Made by a program: the position numbers and the translations under genes
The notes under the pieces: generated by a model
Told to the model about the DNA's origin: nothing
Databases searched by the model: none
The model's input: only the letters and a program-made list of their open reading frames with translations
In this document: piece by piece, positions 18,797 to 27,251 of the stretch
Numbering within the stretch: position 1 is the first letter of the stretch
Layout: every line of letters starts with the position of its first letter
Assembly (NCBI GenBank): GCA_013203045.1
Contig: JABMQN010000087.1
Location: 1-52,944, forward strand
Reading direction: 5' to 3'
Origin: Chloroflexota bacterium
GTDB taxonomy: Bacteria; Chloroflexota; Dehalococcoidia; SZUA-161; SpSt-899
DNA: 52,944 nt

Positions 18797-19096
18797 CTAA
18801 TTTTTTATATGGTAAATTCGAATAAAAAATGTTCTTTCCACCTTCAGCGTTGCTTTCAATACAACCTTCTTCATGATTCCAAATATAGAACTCGGCGACA
18901 ATGAGTGTGCAATCTTGAACTCTTCTTCAAATTTCATCAAAGATAATATGCCATTCACGATACCGTCTGAAATATTCCCCATTTCCTGCCAACAGGACGA
19001 GATTCCCCCGACATGAATACGGATCTTTTAACCACAAAACATATGTTTTCTAATGCACACATACATGATGGCTACGGAGGACTGGATCACAGTACA
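18797..19096 (-). pseudogene. Decayed C-terminal copy of the 403-aa protein gene
   Basis: On the minus strand this stretch reads KIRIHVGGISSCW then SDGIVNGILSLMKFE and LSPSS. These align with RIRIHADEIKPEW, SDKTVDMVLSLLRFE and LSPQS of the 403-aa protein encoded at 19922-21133 (its residues about 291-370). A TAA at 19028-19030 interrupts the same frame, and weaker similarity (SSV, MY, RKHMF against SSRV, LY, RYHRMF) continues upstream to about 19096, where the next gene's 3' end begins. The first 290 residues are absent. I read this as the remnant of a duplicated or replaced paralogue. A 61-residue peptide from 18982 could still be translated but has no convincing start signal. Confidence 0.7.
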
Positions 19097-19110
19097 TTAG
19101 CCCTCAAAAC

Positions 19111-19893
19111 TTAGCATACTTCGTATGCGATTCCTACATGATCCGAATACACGATGCTATGTATTTCGTGAGGTTTATCATCTATCATTCCTGCCGCTAG
19201 ATCATCCAAGAAGTCAGCTACACCAAAATCCGGCAGTCTGCACACACAGTCGTGAAAACCAATAATACCCCCAGATTTGACAACGTTACGATAGATCAGG
19301 TAGTCATTGCGCACCGCGTCATAAGTATGATCACCATCTATAAACAGCACATCAACACTGTCGGTACACTGTCGCACTTTATCAAGAGTCCGCGGATCTT
19401 CTGATCTACCTATCACAATCATACTGCGGGAATTCAACCATTCGCTTAGCTTGAAATTCAGGGCTCGCACGGGATCCAATTCTATTGTAACCACTTTATC
19501 GAATATCTGTCGCCATAACATGTGACTACCTCCATGATGTCCCAAACCGATATCAAGCATGGTATCGGTAAGTCCCTTCGCTAGCAAGACTTCGACAAAT
19601 TCGCGAATCTCCCTTCGCACCTGTTGAATACCGTGCCAACTCGAAGCATCTAAATCTTGGGGCGGTGTGAAGTCCTCAGGCACATACCCATCCCTGCTTC
19701 GTTTTCGGACCCACTCGTCCATATACGAAAAGACGCCATCAACTCCAATGTGAGAGTTCCTGCGTTGTTGTAACGAAACGATTCTAAGGTACAGAACTCT
19801 ATCAATTCTTACTCTGAATACACTCGCATTGTACACTGAAACCAGCATTGGGTGAGCAAATCCCTGCGCCAATCGGACTAGCCTGTTCCTCAT
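19111..19893 (-). CDS. Class I SAM-dependent methyltransferase (Methyltransf_24 type)
   Basis: The 260-aa product has MLDIGLGHHGGSH as the SAM-binding glycine motif, VTIELDP as the acidic motif, and VDVLFIDGDHTYDAVRNDY followed by GGIIGFHDC. These mark the Methyltransf_24/cephalosporin-hydroxylase-like group, in which the DGDH region binds a metal used in O-methylation. The start ATG follows TGGAGTGA. It lies between the intact 403-aa gene and the degraded copy of it, so it may have been inserted or moved together with that duplication. Confidence 0.87.
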   Translation of the reverse strand: MRNRLVRLAQGFAHPMLVSVYNASVFRVRIDRVLYLRIVSLQQRRNSHIGVDGVFSYMDEWVRKRSRDGYVPEDFTPPQDLDASSWHGIQQVRREIREFVEVLLAKGLTDTMLDIGLGHHGGSHMLWRQIFDKVVTIELDPVRALNFKLSEWLNSRSMIVIGRSEDPRTLDKVRQCTDSVDVLFIDGDHTYDAVRNDYLIYRNVVKSGGIIGFHDCVCRLPDFGVADFLDDLAAGMIDDKPHEIHSIVYSDHVGIAYEVC

Positions 19894-19921
19894 CTTTCAC
19901 TCCAATTACTATGGTCTTGTT

Positions 19922-21133
19922 CTACTGGTTACTCCGGGGTTCACCGAATAGCCTCCAAAGAAATGGGAAGCGCTCAAGACTATAATACAGCCTTAACAGA
20001 TTTGGACGCATGGAAGATGGTATCATCCGGTACAAACGCCTTTTGGACATAGCAATGACTGATTGTGGTGATAATAACCCTATGATTCTGAATACCAACT
20101 CGAACCTTAGTAAAGATAGCACCATGTCAACCGTTTTATCCGACGACTCCTCGACCATTCTCCATTCAGGTTTGATTTCATCGGCATGGATTCGGATCCT
20201 GTGTTGCAAAAACATGCGATGATACCTGTTCGTCATAGGATACAGCCCTCCAACACGGCTAGATGCCCAGTATGCAATCTTTACCGCAGTTGCCCTGTTC
20301 CCGGGTACTGTGAGAACACAATACTTTGAATCGCTCATTTCGAATCCAGCTATTTCATCAGAATCCTCCACTATATATATGTCATCATAGCTTGGATGTG
20401 TTATAGGGACATACTCACTACCATCAAGAGAGCCAATGGTCGACTCGAGCCGTTCGGAAGGACGTGTAAGTAACGGTTGAAGATGGAACTGTCGCAACAG
20501 TAGTCCCCCATCCCCAATAGCCCAATGAAGCCAACATGGCCACGATGTGAACTCAAGTGAATCCCACAAGCATGATTTCGTCCACGGGTGCAAATGTTCA
20601 AGGGAAAGCCTCACAAGGTCACGAGGCTGAACTGACAAAGTACACTCATCTAATGACTGATAGCGTTCTAATAGGGCTGGCACGAAGGACTCTTTGGCCA
20701 AACGAAAAGATCCGATCATGATGCACAGTTTGCCCGATAAGGCAATCCTATAAAGATTGGCGAATGCACCATCCGCCCATACCATGTCAGCAGCTAAAAA
20801 CACCAATCCCGCATCATCTCTGACCACATCATCAATGGCCTTTCTGAAACACTCGAAGCCTTTGCTCTCGAAATCACCATCCTCCATGAAAAGTATTTCA
20901 GTAGACATGATATCGGCCAATCTCACAAAAACCGGAGACTGACCTATAATCGTGGCATCGTTCTGCGTTGTATAAATCCTGTATACCGAATCAGTTTTAT
21001 GCGCAACATATGGCAAGTTATTCGGCGAGAGCAAGCTCGGCAACCCAACTTTTAAAAATAGATCGACATACGGCTCGCCCCATACCACAGTTACGAAATG
21101 AAACCGCAACCTACGTACTCCAACTTCACTCAT
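19922..21133 (-). CDS. Protein of unknown function, glycosyltransferase-like
   Basis: The 403-aa product is not firmly assigned. Its N terminus FHFVTVVWGEPYVDLFLKVGL followed by LPSLLSPNNLP resembles a family seen in glycan clusters that I recall only as hypothetical or glycosyltransferase-like. An AADMVWADGAF segment (residues 114-124) could be the nucleotide/metal-binding acidic motif of a GT-A-like fold, and a WPCWLHWAIGDGG segment follows at about 198-210. The C-terminal 110 residues are duplicated as a pseudogene at 18797-19096. It is 14 bases downstream of a methyltransferase gene. A role as glycosyltransferase is inference. Confidence 0.75.
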   Translation of the reverse strand: MSEVGVRRLRFHFVTVVWGEPYVDLFLKVGLPSLLSPNNLPYVAHKTDSVYRIYTTQNDATIIGQSPVFVRLADIMSTEILFMEDGDFESKGFECFRKAIDDVVRDDAGLVFLAADMVWADGAFANLYRIALSGKLCIMIGSFRLAKESFVPALLERYQSLDECTLSVQPRDLVRLSLEHLHPWTKSCLWDSLEFTSWPCWLHWAIGDGGLLLRQFHLQPLLTRPSERLESTIGSLDGSEYVPITHPSYDDIYIVEDSDEIAGFEMSDSKYCVLTVPGNRATAVKIAYWASSRVGGLYPMTNRYHRMFLQHRIRIHADEIKPEWRMVEESSDKTVDMVLSLLRFELVFRIIGLLSPQSVIAMSKRRLYRMIPSSMRPNLLRLYYSLERFPFLWRLFGEPRSNQ

Positions 21134-21147
21134 TATCCCACCTTATC

Positions 21148-21870
21148 TCACATGCTCTCCATATAGATGTAGGATGCAAACTCTGGAAATCGCTCACCCA
21201 AAAGAAATAGCCCCTTATGGATTTCCATTGGCAATGATGTCATCATCGAAGTCGGAAGTGGTTTCAAATAGAACGGTCTCTCATATGTGATACTCAATCC
21301 CGCGTCCTTCAAGTGCTGTCTAAGAAGTTGCAGTGTATATACTCTGTAATGCCCTAGCTTAATATCTGATTCCCCAAGCTCATCAATTTTTGAAATAATA
21401 CCCATATCCACTCCAAGCCAACGATGTAAAGAATTTGCCAAGTTCACCGCAATATGAATACACCCATCAGCACAAACATACTTTTCCAAATGCCGTAATG
21501 CCCCAACAGGATCTTCAAGGTGTTCCAACACACCAAGTAATACAATATGATCATATCCTGCTGCCGCTAACTCCGCATCCTCTATTCGTGACTGAAGGAA
21601 CTTCACAACACGGAGATCATTATCGGTGAGCCGCTGTAGTACCAGCCTGCAATTCTCATCACTTGAATCAACGCATGTTACATCCTCAAACTGCCTAGCC
21701 AACATCAGAGTGACGTCACCGGCTCCAACTCCAACTTCCAGTATTTTTTTTTGCTTTCCTGATGAGAGATGTAATAACCGTTCTTTTAAAATATCGATTC
21801 GGAGTGCAACCTCATGAATTCCTTGAATCTTGGAGTAGTCAAAATTGTTATATTCAGTTTTCATTATCAA
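21148..21870 (-). CDS. Class I SAM-dependent methyltransferase
   Basis: The 240-aa product has ILEVGVGAGDVTLMLA (SAM motif I), VTCVDSSDENC (acidic motif), YDHIVLLGVLEHLEDPVGAL and CIHIAVNLANS, the Methyltransf_11/23 pattern. It starts within the 3' end of the dehydrogenase gene (17-base overlap), which implies co-translation with the preceding cassette. The likely role is methylating the sugar made by that cassette. Confidence 0.88.
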   Translation of the reverse strand: MIMKTEYNNFDYSKIQGIHEVALRIDILKERLLHLSSGKQKKILEVGVGAGDVTLMLARQFEDVTCVDSSDENCRLVLQRLTDNDLRVVKFLQSRIEDAELAAAGYDHIVLLGVLEHLEDPVGALRHLEKYVCADGCIHIAVNLANSLHRWLGVDMGIISKIDELGESDIKLGHYRVYTLQLLRQHLKDAGLSITYERPFYLKPLPTSMMTSLPMEIHKGLFLLGERFPEFASYIYMESM

Positions 21871-22936
21871 TCATCTTCACTATACACCTCCCACCTATAC
21901 CGGATCTTAGTGAATCAATACCAGTATTGATCTGATCAAGACTAACTCTCTTGGAGATCAATTCCTTCAGTTTCAAATACCCCCTGACATACAATTCCAG
22001 GTATCGCGGAACATCTCGATCAGGAAACGATCCACCCCCATGAGATCCGACAATCATTCTTTTATTATGGATACTTAGTGCATCAACCGATATATTCGTC
22101 CCACGTGGGGGCACTCCTGCCAAAAACACATTCCCTGGAACAGAACTCACTTTTACCCCTAACTCAATTGCATTTGGATCAGATGCAGCAATTATCACTG
22201 TATGGGCACCTTTATCATCGGTGATCCTGTAGTTCTCTGCTAACACATCAGTTTCAATTGAGTTGATGGTATGAGTTGCTCCAAACTGACGAGCAAGGTC
22301 TAAATTCCTATAATTTTTATCTACTGCAATAATAGGAAAAGCACGTACCAATGCTGCGCCTTGTATGGCATTTAATCCAACCCCACCACACCCAAACACA
22401 GCGACAGACTCACCAGGACATACATTTGCCTCATTAAGTATCACCCCGACACCAGTAGTCACGACACACCCAAGTAAACAAGCTATTTCCATATCAGAAT
22501 CGGGCGGTATTCTGGTTACTCGATTTTCCGCCACAACACCATACTCATTGAATGTTGTTACCCATCCAGCATTTACACGTTCGCCATTGCGTACATACAG
22601 GGGTGGCTCTGCATCTATCCCAGTGCCCTTCAGCCAATGGAGTACAACATGATCCTCCTTGCTCACCTTCTTCACTCCCGGGCCAACATCAATAATCACG
22701 CCACTACCTTCATGACCTAACATGTGTGGAAGAAACGCATCAGGCCCCCCACTTCCCCTTATTTCCTCCATCTGCTTACCGCAGATACCACTATAATGAA
22801 TCTGAACCAGCACTTGTCCAGGCAACAGCGGGCCCTCAAAGGTTACCTGATCTACAACAAGAGGCTCGTTATTGCGTTCCAAAATGGCAGCCTTTAACTT
22901 GATTGGGTAGTTGACGGGCTGTTGCTTTCTCACCAT
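21854..22936 (-). CDS. Zinc-type alcohol dehydrogenase family protein (MDR)
   Basis: The 360-aa product is a medium-chain dehydrogenase. It has the catalytic-zinc Cys in SGICGK, the GHEGSG motif, VTTGVGVILNEANV and the NAD-binding GCGGVGLNA. In class III-like relatives a four-Cys structural-zinc loop follows the DHVVLHW region. Here that stretch lacks the Cys residues, so the structural zinc site is missing. The ATG shares its first base with the TAA stop of the upstream SDR (TAATG). It probably oxidises a sugar or sugar-phosphate alcohol made in the transketolase cassette. Confidence 0.9.
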   Translation of the reverse strand: MVRKQQPVNYPIKLKAAILERNNEPLVVDQVTFEGPLLPGQVLVQIHYSGICGKQMEEIRGSGGPDAFLPHMLGHEGSGVIIDVGPGVKKVSKEDHVVLHWLKGTGIDAEPPLYVRNGERVNAGWVTTFNEYGVVAENRVTRIPPDSDMEIACLLGCVVTTGVGVILNEANVCPGESVAVFGCGGVGLNAIQGAALVRAFPIIAVDKNYRNLDLARQFGATHTINSIETDVLAENYRITDDKGAHTVIIAASDPNAIELGVKVSSVPGNVFLAGVPPRGTNISVDALSIHNKRMIVGSHGGGSFPDRDVPRYLELYVRGYLKLKELISKRVSLDQINTGIDSLRSGIGGRCIVKMIDNEN

Positions 22937-23694
22937 TACATGGTTCCCCCGTCTACAGGTATTGTCGCTGCCTGCGCAAAAGTAACATGCTGTGAAGCCA
23001 TAAAGAGAACAAATGGAGCTATCTCATCAGGAGTTCCCAGTCGACCGACAGCATGGTGATGCCTCAAAAAATCGGACTCTATTTCCGGGTTGTTTTTCCT
23101 AACGTTATCCCAATGCCCACCTTCAGCGATGAACGCACCAGGCATTATCGCTGAAACAACGATCCCGTTGGGTGCAATCGCGCGCCCAAGACCCTTAACG
23201 TATGCATTTGTATAAGCTTTTGCTGCAGCATATGGTGCCGAGCCTCTTACAGATTCCGCCGAAATTGAAGAGATGTGAATCACTCTTCCCCACTGTTGTT
23301 CCAGCATGTATGGAATTACAACAGCATTTATTTCAATAGCTATTCCTACATTGAACCTCCATACCCGGCACCACTCTTCCACAGACGAAAGAGGATCCTT
23401 CACATTTAACGTGCCGCCAATGTTATGAACCACTATATCAAAAGAGCCATCTCTTTCGACTAGTTCTTTTATTGTTTTAGTTGGTGCTCCATCAACCATT
23501 AAGTCACTTACATATGATACGAATTTGGACTCTTCACCACCAATATCTGCCGCAAGCTCCTGCAACTTATCAGCTCTTCGAGCTACAACAGTTACACTAC
23601 ATCTTTCTCTGGCAAACTGCATTGCGATTTCACGTCCAAGGCCCTGACTTGCACCAGTGACCAATACACGTTTTTCAGCTATACCCAAATCCAT
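22936..23694 (-). CDS. Short-chain dehydrogenase/reductase (classical SDR)
   Basis: The 252-aa product has the classical SDR TGASQGLGRE cofactor motif, HNIGGTL (NNAG-like), the catalytic Ser in HISSISAES and YAAAK as YxxxK, and ends in PVDGGTM. Length is normal for the family. A strong AGGAGGGAC ribosome-binding site precedes the ATG. It lies between the transketolase pair and the MDR dehydrogenase, so it likely reduces or oxidises a keto group of the same intermediate. Confidence 0.92.
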   Translation of the reverse strand: MDLGIAEKRVLVTGASQGLGREIAMQFARERCSVTVVARRADKLQELAADIGGEESKFVSYVSDLMVDGAPTKTIKELVERDGSFDIVVHNIGGTLNVKDPLSSVEEWCRVWRFNVGIAIEINAVVIPYMLEQQWGRVIHISSISAESVRGSAPYAAAKAYTNAYVKGLGRAIAPNGIVVSAIMPGAFIAEGGHWDNVRKNNPEIESDFLRHHHAVGRLGTPDEIAPFVLFMASQHVTFAQAATIPVDGGTM

Positions 23695-23798
23695 TGCCTG
23701 TCCCTCCTATCATTACTCCATTCTTCTTTTCCGGCTCTAATCATCGATTTTGTACTTTAGCTCTATCAATCCGACAATGCAATCCAACACTAAAATAA
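23695..23798. other. 104-base gap before the SDR gene
   Basis: No gene fits. The gap separates the transketolase C subunit from the SDR. No convincing promoter pair was found. Confidence 0.35.
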
Positions 23799-24731
23799 TT
23801 ACTCATACGCTTTTGCTAGTCTATTAACTGTGGATACCAACTCGCTTGCATTGATATGATAGTGATCCAATAAACCTGCTTGCGACCCGTACCCATCGGG
23901 AAACTCATCCGGGATACCAATACGTTTAAAACGCTTGGCGGGATTGAAGTTCGCCTCTGCAATGAGTTCTGCAATAGCACTCCCTAATCCACCAATAACC
24001 GAATGTTCTTCGATCGTGACAACAATCGGAACCATAGAAGCATAATGAAGAATGGCATCACAATCAAGAGGTTTGATAGTAGGAACATGTAACACCGCCA
24101 CATACAATTCCTGCTGACTCAGTTTTTCTGCTGCTTCAAGAGCAATCTTCAAAGAGATTCCAGTAGTAATTATCAGAGCATCGCCTCCATCACGCATAGG
24201 TATTACTTTCCCAATCTCAAAGGGAATATCATTGGTAGTCACGATTGGATCGTACCCTTTCCCAAGTCGAATATAGATGGGGCCATTATGATTCACAGTC
24301 AATGGCATCAGTCGACGCATTTCATCAGCATCCGCAGGAGCAGTTACAGTCATATTCGGAATAGCTCGCATTATCGCAATGTCTTCGATTGCTTCATGAG
24401 TTGGGCCTAATGGTGCATAGACCATCCCTCCGCCATTGCCTATGAGGCGAACATTAACATTGTGTAGACAGAGATCCAGAACTATTTGCTCGAAGCAACG
24501 ACGTGTTATAAAAGTAGCAATTGTATTGACATATACAATCTTCCCCTCCATAGCCAGCCCAGCTGCCATTCCTATAATAGTAGCTTCCATGATTCCTTCC
24601 ATGAAAAACCTATCTGGCATCTCTGCCTTAAACTGGTCAAGCGTCCCTACCCCAAGATCAGATCCAATGAAGAATACCCTTTCATCAGTCTTGGCTATCT
24701 CATATACCATTCTTAGACATGTTTCACGCAT
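23799..24731 (-). CDS. Transketolase, C-terminal subunit
   Basis: The 310-aa product corresponds to the pyrimidine-binding and C-terminal domains of transketolase/DXS. It has FFIGSDLGVG, the FFMEGIMEATIIGMAAGLAM region whose Glu activates thiamine diphosphate, NGGGMVYAPLGPTHEAIEDIA, and a transketolase C domain with TIEEHSVIGGLGSAIAEL. It is the partner of the N-terminal subunit three bases upstream. Split transketolases are common in polysaccharide and cofactor clusters, where they transfer a two-carbon ketol unit. The donor and acceptor here are not known. Confidence 0.9.
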   Translation of the reverse strand: MRETCLRMVYEIAKTDERVFFIGSDLGVGTLDQFKAEMPDRFFMEGIMEATIIGMAAGLAMEGKIVYVNTIATFITRRCFEQIVLDLCLHNVNVRLIGNGGGMVYAPLGPTHEAIEDIAIMRAIPNMTVTAPADADEMRRLMPLTVNHNGPIYIRLGKGYDPIVTTNDIPFEIGKVIPMRDGGDALIITTGISLKIALEAAEKLSQQELYVAVLHVPTIKPLDCDAILHYASMVPIVVTIEEHSVIGGLGSAIAELIAEANFNPAKRFKRIGIPDEFPDGYGSQAGLLDHYHINASELVSTVNRLAKAYE

Positions 24732-24734
24732 TAC

Positions 24735-25574
24735 TCAATCCTTAAGTGCTTCAAAGAGCGCATTCAGCTCTTCATCCGACACTTTGTTCTTATGATGCCA
24801 TTGTAAGTTATTTTCTATAAACTCAATACCACATCCTTTTACAGTGTGGCATATAACCGAACGAGGTCTATTTCCTCTTGAAGAAAACGCCGATTTGAGC
24901 TGATTCACATCATGACCATCTACTTCCAAAACATCAAAACCAAAACTTTTCCATTTGTCAGCTAGTGGCTCTAATTCAAGCACTTCGGATGTACAACCAT
25001 ACGATTGATACTTGTTATAATCGACAATTACTGTAAAATTTTCCAAGCTATGCTTCGATGCACACATAGCAGCTTCCCAAACTGATCCTTCGTTGGATTC
25101 ACCATCGCCAATTACAACAAAAACGCGGTATTTACTTTTGTGATACTTTGCATTCAACGCAATGCCAATTCCAATGCCCATCCCATGGCCAAGACTTCCA
25201 GTAGAAGCTTCGACCCCCGGCACTTTTATTTCTGGGTGCCCACCAAGCAGGCCATCAATTTTGCAGAACTTCCAAAGTTCTGATTCCGGAAAATACCCTT
25301 TGTCTTCAAGAACTGCATACAAAGCCATGCATCCATGTCCTTTGCTTAGAATACATCGATCACGATCGATCAATTTGGGATTTCTTGGATCATAATTAAG
25401 TACATCGTCGTAGAGAACTCTTAGAATCTCAACAAGCGACAGGGCTGCTCCTATATGACCCCGTCCGCTTTTTTGTAGCATTCTTACAATCGTTCTGCGT
25501 AGTTCTCTTGATCTTTTGTCCAAGATTTGTGACCTTGAGCTGTCATTTTGACGTATGTGATATGAAGTATTCAT
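24735..25574 (-). CDS. Transketolase, N-terminal subunit
   Basis: The 279-aa product is the thiamine-diphosphate diphosphate-binding half of a split transketolase. It shows SGRGHIGAALSLVEIL, SKGHGCMALYAVLE, GSLGHGMGIGIG and IGDGESNEGSVWEAAM followed by VIVDYNKYQS, the GDG...N metal/ThDP motif (Asn appears as DYNKYQS). With the C subunit it forms a complete active site. The ATG overlaps the upstream kinase stop by four bases, and the C subunit starts three bases after its stop. Confidence 0.92.
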   Translation of the reverse strand: MNTSYHIRQNDSSRSQILDKRSRELRRTIVRMLQKSGRGHIGAALSLVEILRVLYDDVLNYDPRNPKLIDRDRCILSKGHGCMALYAVLEDKGYFPESELWKFCKIDGLLGGHPEIKVPGVEASTGSLGHGMGIGIGIALNAKYHKSKYRVFVVIGDGESNEGSVWEAAMCASKHSLENFTVIVDYNKYQSYGCTSEVLELEPLADKWKSFGFDVLEVDGHDVNQLKSAFSSRGNRPRSVICHTVKGCGIEFIENNLQWHHKNKVSDEELNALFEALKD

Positions 25575-26581
25575 ATCAGTTCCCTTTTAATCATTAGTTT
25601 TGCCTTCTTTAACTGTTCGTTTTGGGCTTCCCGTTTGTTAAGAGCACTGTCACTGGCAAAGTTGCGTCTGCATAAGTCCTGTGGTACAAATTCATTTAAT
25701 AGAATCAAACACCACTTTAACTTGAAGAAAGGATACAAAATCTCAACCCTTCTGCCGAGTTTATGATTTTCATTGAAACATTCCAGCATCCCTATTAGGA
25801 ATCTATTCTTCAGATCATTCCCTAGTTCCATTGCGGGATGGAGGAGGAAATCAGAAATCGTCTTTGCTGGATCATCCCATCCAAAATATTCGAAATCGAG
25901 AAACACTATTTCACCGTTCTTGCGTTTTACTGCATTATGAAAGCCAAAATCCGAAGGACTAAGAGTTCTCTCCTCCAGCTGCAATTCGTCTTCAAATGAT
26001 ATCCCTAACTCTTGAAGGCCAGTCGTACAAGATGCAATATTTTCACGGAGCGAAAGACTGAATTCGGTTCTAAGAAAATCATTAAGCTCTCGATGCAGTT
26101 CATCCTCTGATTGCAGTACTTGCAGTCGATCTAACCGGTGATAAATATTATCAATTATAGCTCGTATTGATAAACAAGCTTCTGATGCTGTAGGCAACTC
26201 CATACTATCAGAGGTATTTCTTAACTTTTTTAAACTACACAGGAATTCAATACAACAATCGACATCAGATCTATTCACCTCTTTTGATGATATCTTATCA
26301 CCTTCAATATATTCATATACTGCGTAACTATGTTCTCTGTCCACCATTACTGGTTTAGCAATACATCTTATGCCGCGTTCCCACAGAAATTCCAGCGATG
26401 AATACTCGACTGATAGTCGATCTCTATCATCAGAACTATGATGAAAATAAAACTTGGCTGCATATTGTTTGAAGTTTTCACAAACAACTTTGTATATCCT
26501 GCTATTGCGCCCATCACCTATCCTTTCAATATGCTTGACATCACTATTTAGTATCTTGGAAATAATGCTTGCCTCAGGCAT
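25571..26581 (-). CDS. APH/choline-kinase-like phosphotransferase
   Basis: The 336-aa product has the kinase P-loop-like IGDGRNSRIYKV, a Lys in QYAAKFYFH, the hinge AVYEYIEG and a catalytic loop PSDFGFHN where the family usually has HGDxxxxN, so the Brenner Asp and Asn are kept but the His is not. FLDFEYFGWDDP supplies the second metal Asp. The pattern fits a small-molecule kinase, presumably phosphorylating a sugar. I chose the ATG at 26581, which overlaps the HAD gene by eight bases. A GTG at 26617 is the alternative. It sits with a HAD protein and split transketolase, suggesting one pathway. Confidence 0.82.
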   Translation of the reverse strand: MPEASIISKILNSDVKHIERIGDGRNSRIYKVVCENFKQYAAKFYFHHSSDDRDRLSVEYSSLEFLWERGIRCIAKPVMVDREHSYAVYEYIEGDKISSKEVNRSDVDCCIEFLCSLKKLRNTSDSMELPTASEACLSIRAIIDNIYHRLDRLQVLQSEDELHRELNDFLRTEFSLSLRENIASCTTGLQELGISFEDELQLEERTLSPSDFGFHNAVKRKNGEIVFLDFEYFGWDDPAKTISDFLLHPAMELGNDLKNRFLIGMLECFNENHKLGRRVEILYPFFKLKWCLILLNEFVPQDLCRRNFASDSALNKREAQNEQLKKAKLMIKRELI

Positions 26582-27215
26582 CTTCAAACCCGCTATTATT
26601 ACCAAAAAAGAATTCACTTATTTCTTCCCAAGAGCTTAACAAACAAACTCCACTTAGCACTTTGCCCGCATCACGAGTAGCATACAAAATCTTTACAACA
26701 TCGTTCGGAAATATATCTTCGTTGAATGTCTCCTCCAGATCATCAATGAAATGGCTGCATTCTAATTCTTTGATCCGCTCGATCTTCTCTTGGAGTGTAG
26801 CCTCAAAATAAATTTCATTGGGGCGAAGTCCTAAACCATCAGAATCAAAGAACTTGTTAATTTTCATCCACCATAAAGCTGCTTCCCTCAGATTGGTTTT
26901 GGTTTCGTCCTGGCTGGCATATTTCGTTTTGTGACTTACGATGTAGATTTTAGCACCACGGTGTTTGCATTCTTGGAAGAAGTCCTTCACACCATCGATT
27001 AGTTGAGCTTCTTCCATCCTTGGACCATATACTGCAGCTTGCACTGTGCGCCATTTATTTTCCCCATCAATTAACTGACGAATCGAATCTCGTATTTTCT
27101 TTTTGTTTTTTTCCATTTCTGGTTGAATTAAACATCGTTCCAAAGCAAACCGATATATTGATTCATCGTAAGTGACTAATGTGTTATCAAAGTCTATTCC
27201 AATAACAGAACTCAT
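26574..27215 (-). CDS. HAD-superfamily hydrolase-like protein
   Basis: The 213-aa product has IGIDFDNTLVTYD at the N terminus, the HAD motif I with the nucleophile and acid/base Asp residues, a KIYIVSHKTK motif II Ser/Thr-type region and HFIDDLEETF as motif IV. Members are phosphatases or nucleotidases for sugar phosphates. It does not have the DRDGTIN signature of GmhB. It is probably the phosphatase partner of the kinase directly downstream. Confidence 0.82.
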   Translation of the reverse strand: MSSVIGIDFDNTLVTYDESIYRFALERCLIQPEMEKNKKKIRDSIRQLIDGENKWRTVQAAVYGPRMEEAQLIDGVKDFFQECKHRGAKIYIVSHKTKYASQDETKTNLREAALWWMKINKFFDSDGLGLRPNEIYFEATLQEKIERIKELECSHFIDDLEETFNEDIFPNDVVKILYATRDAGKVLSGVCLLSSWEEISEFFFGNNSGFEDA

Positions 27216-27251
27216 TTAAAAACCTGCGTTTAACCACTGATACATGAAATT

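Noticed and set aside
18797-18982. A 61-residue standalone small gene
   Set aside because: Its sequence aligns with the C terminus of the neighbouring 403-aa protein and continues upstream past the ATG, so it is better read as a pseudogene remnant.
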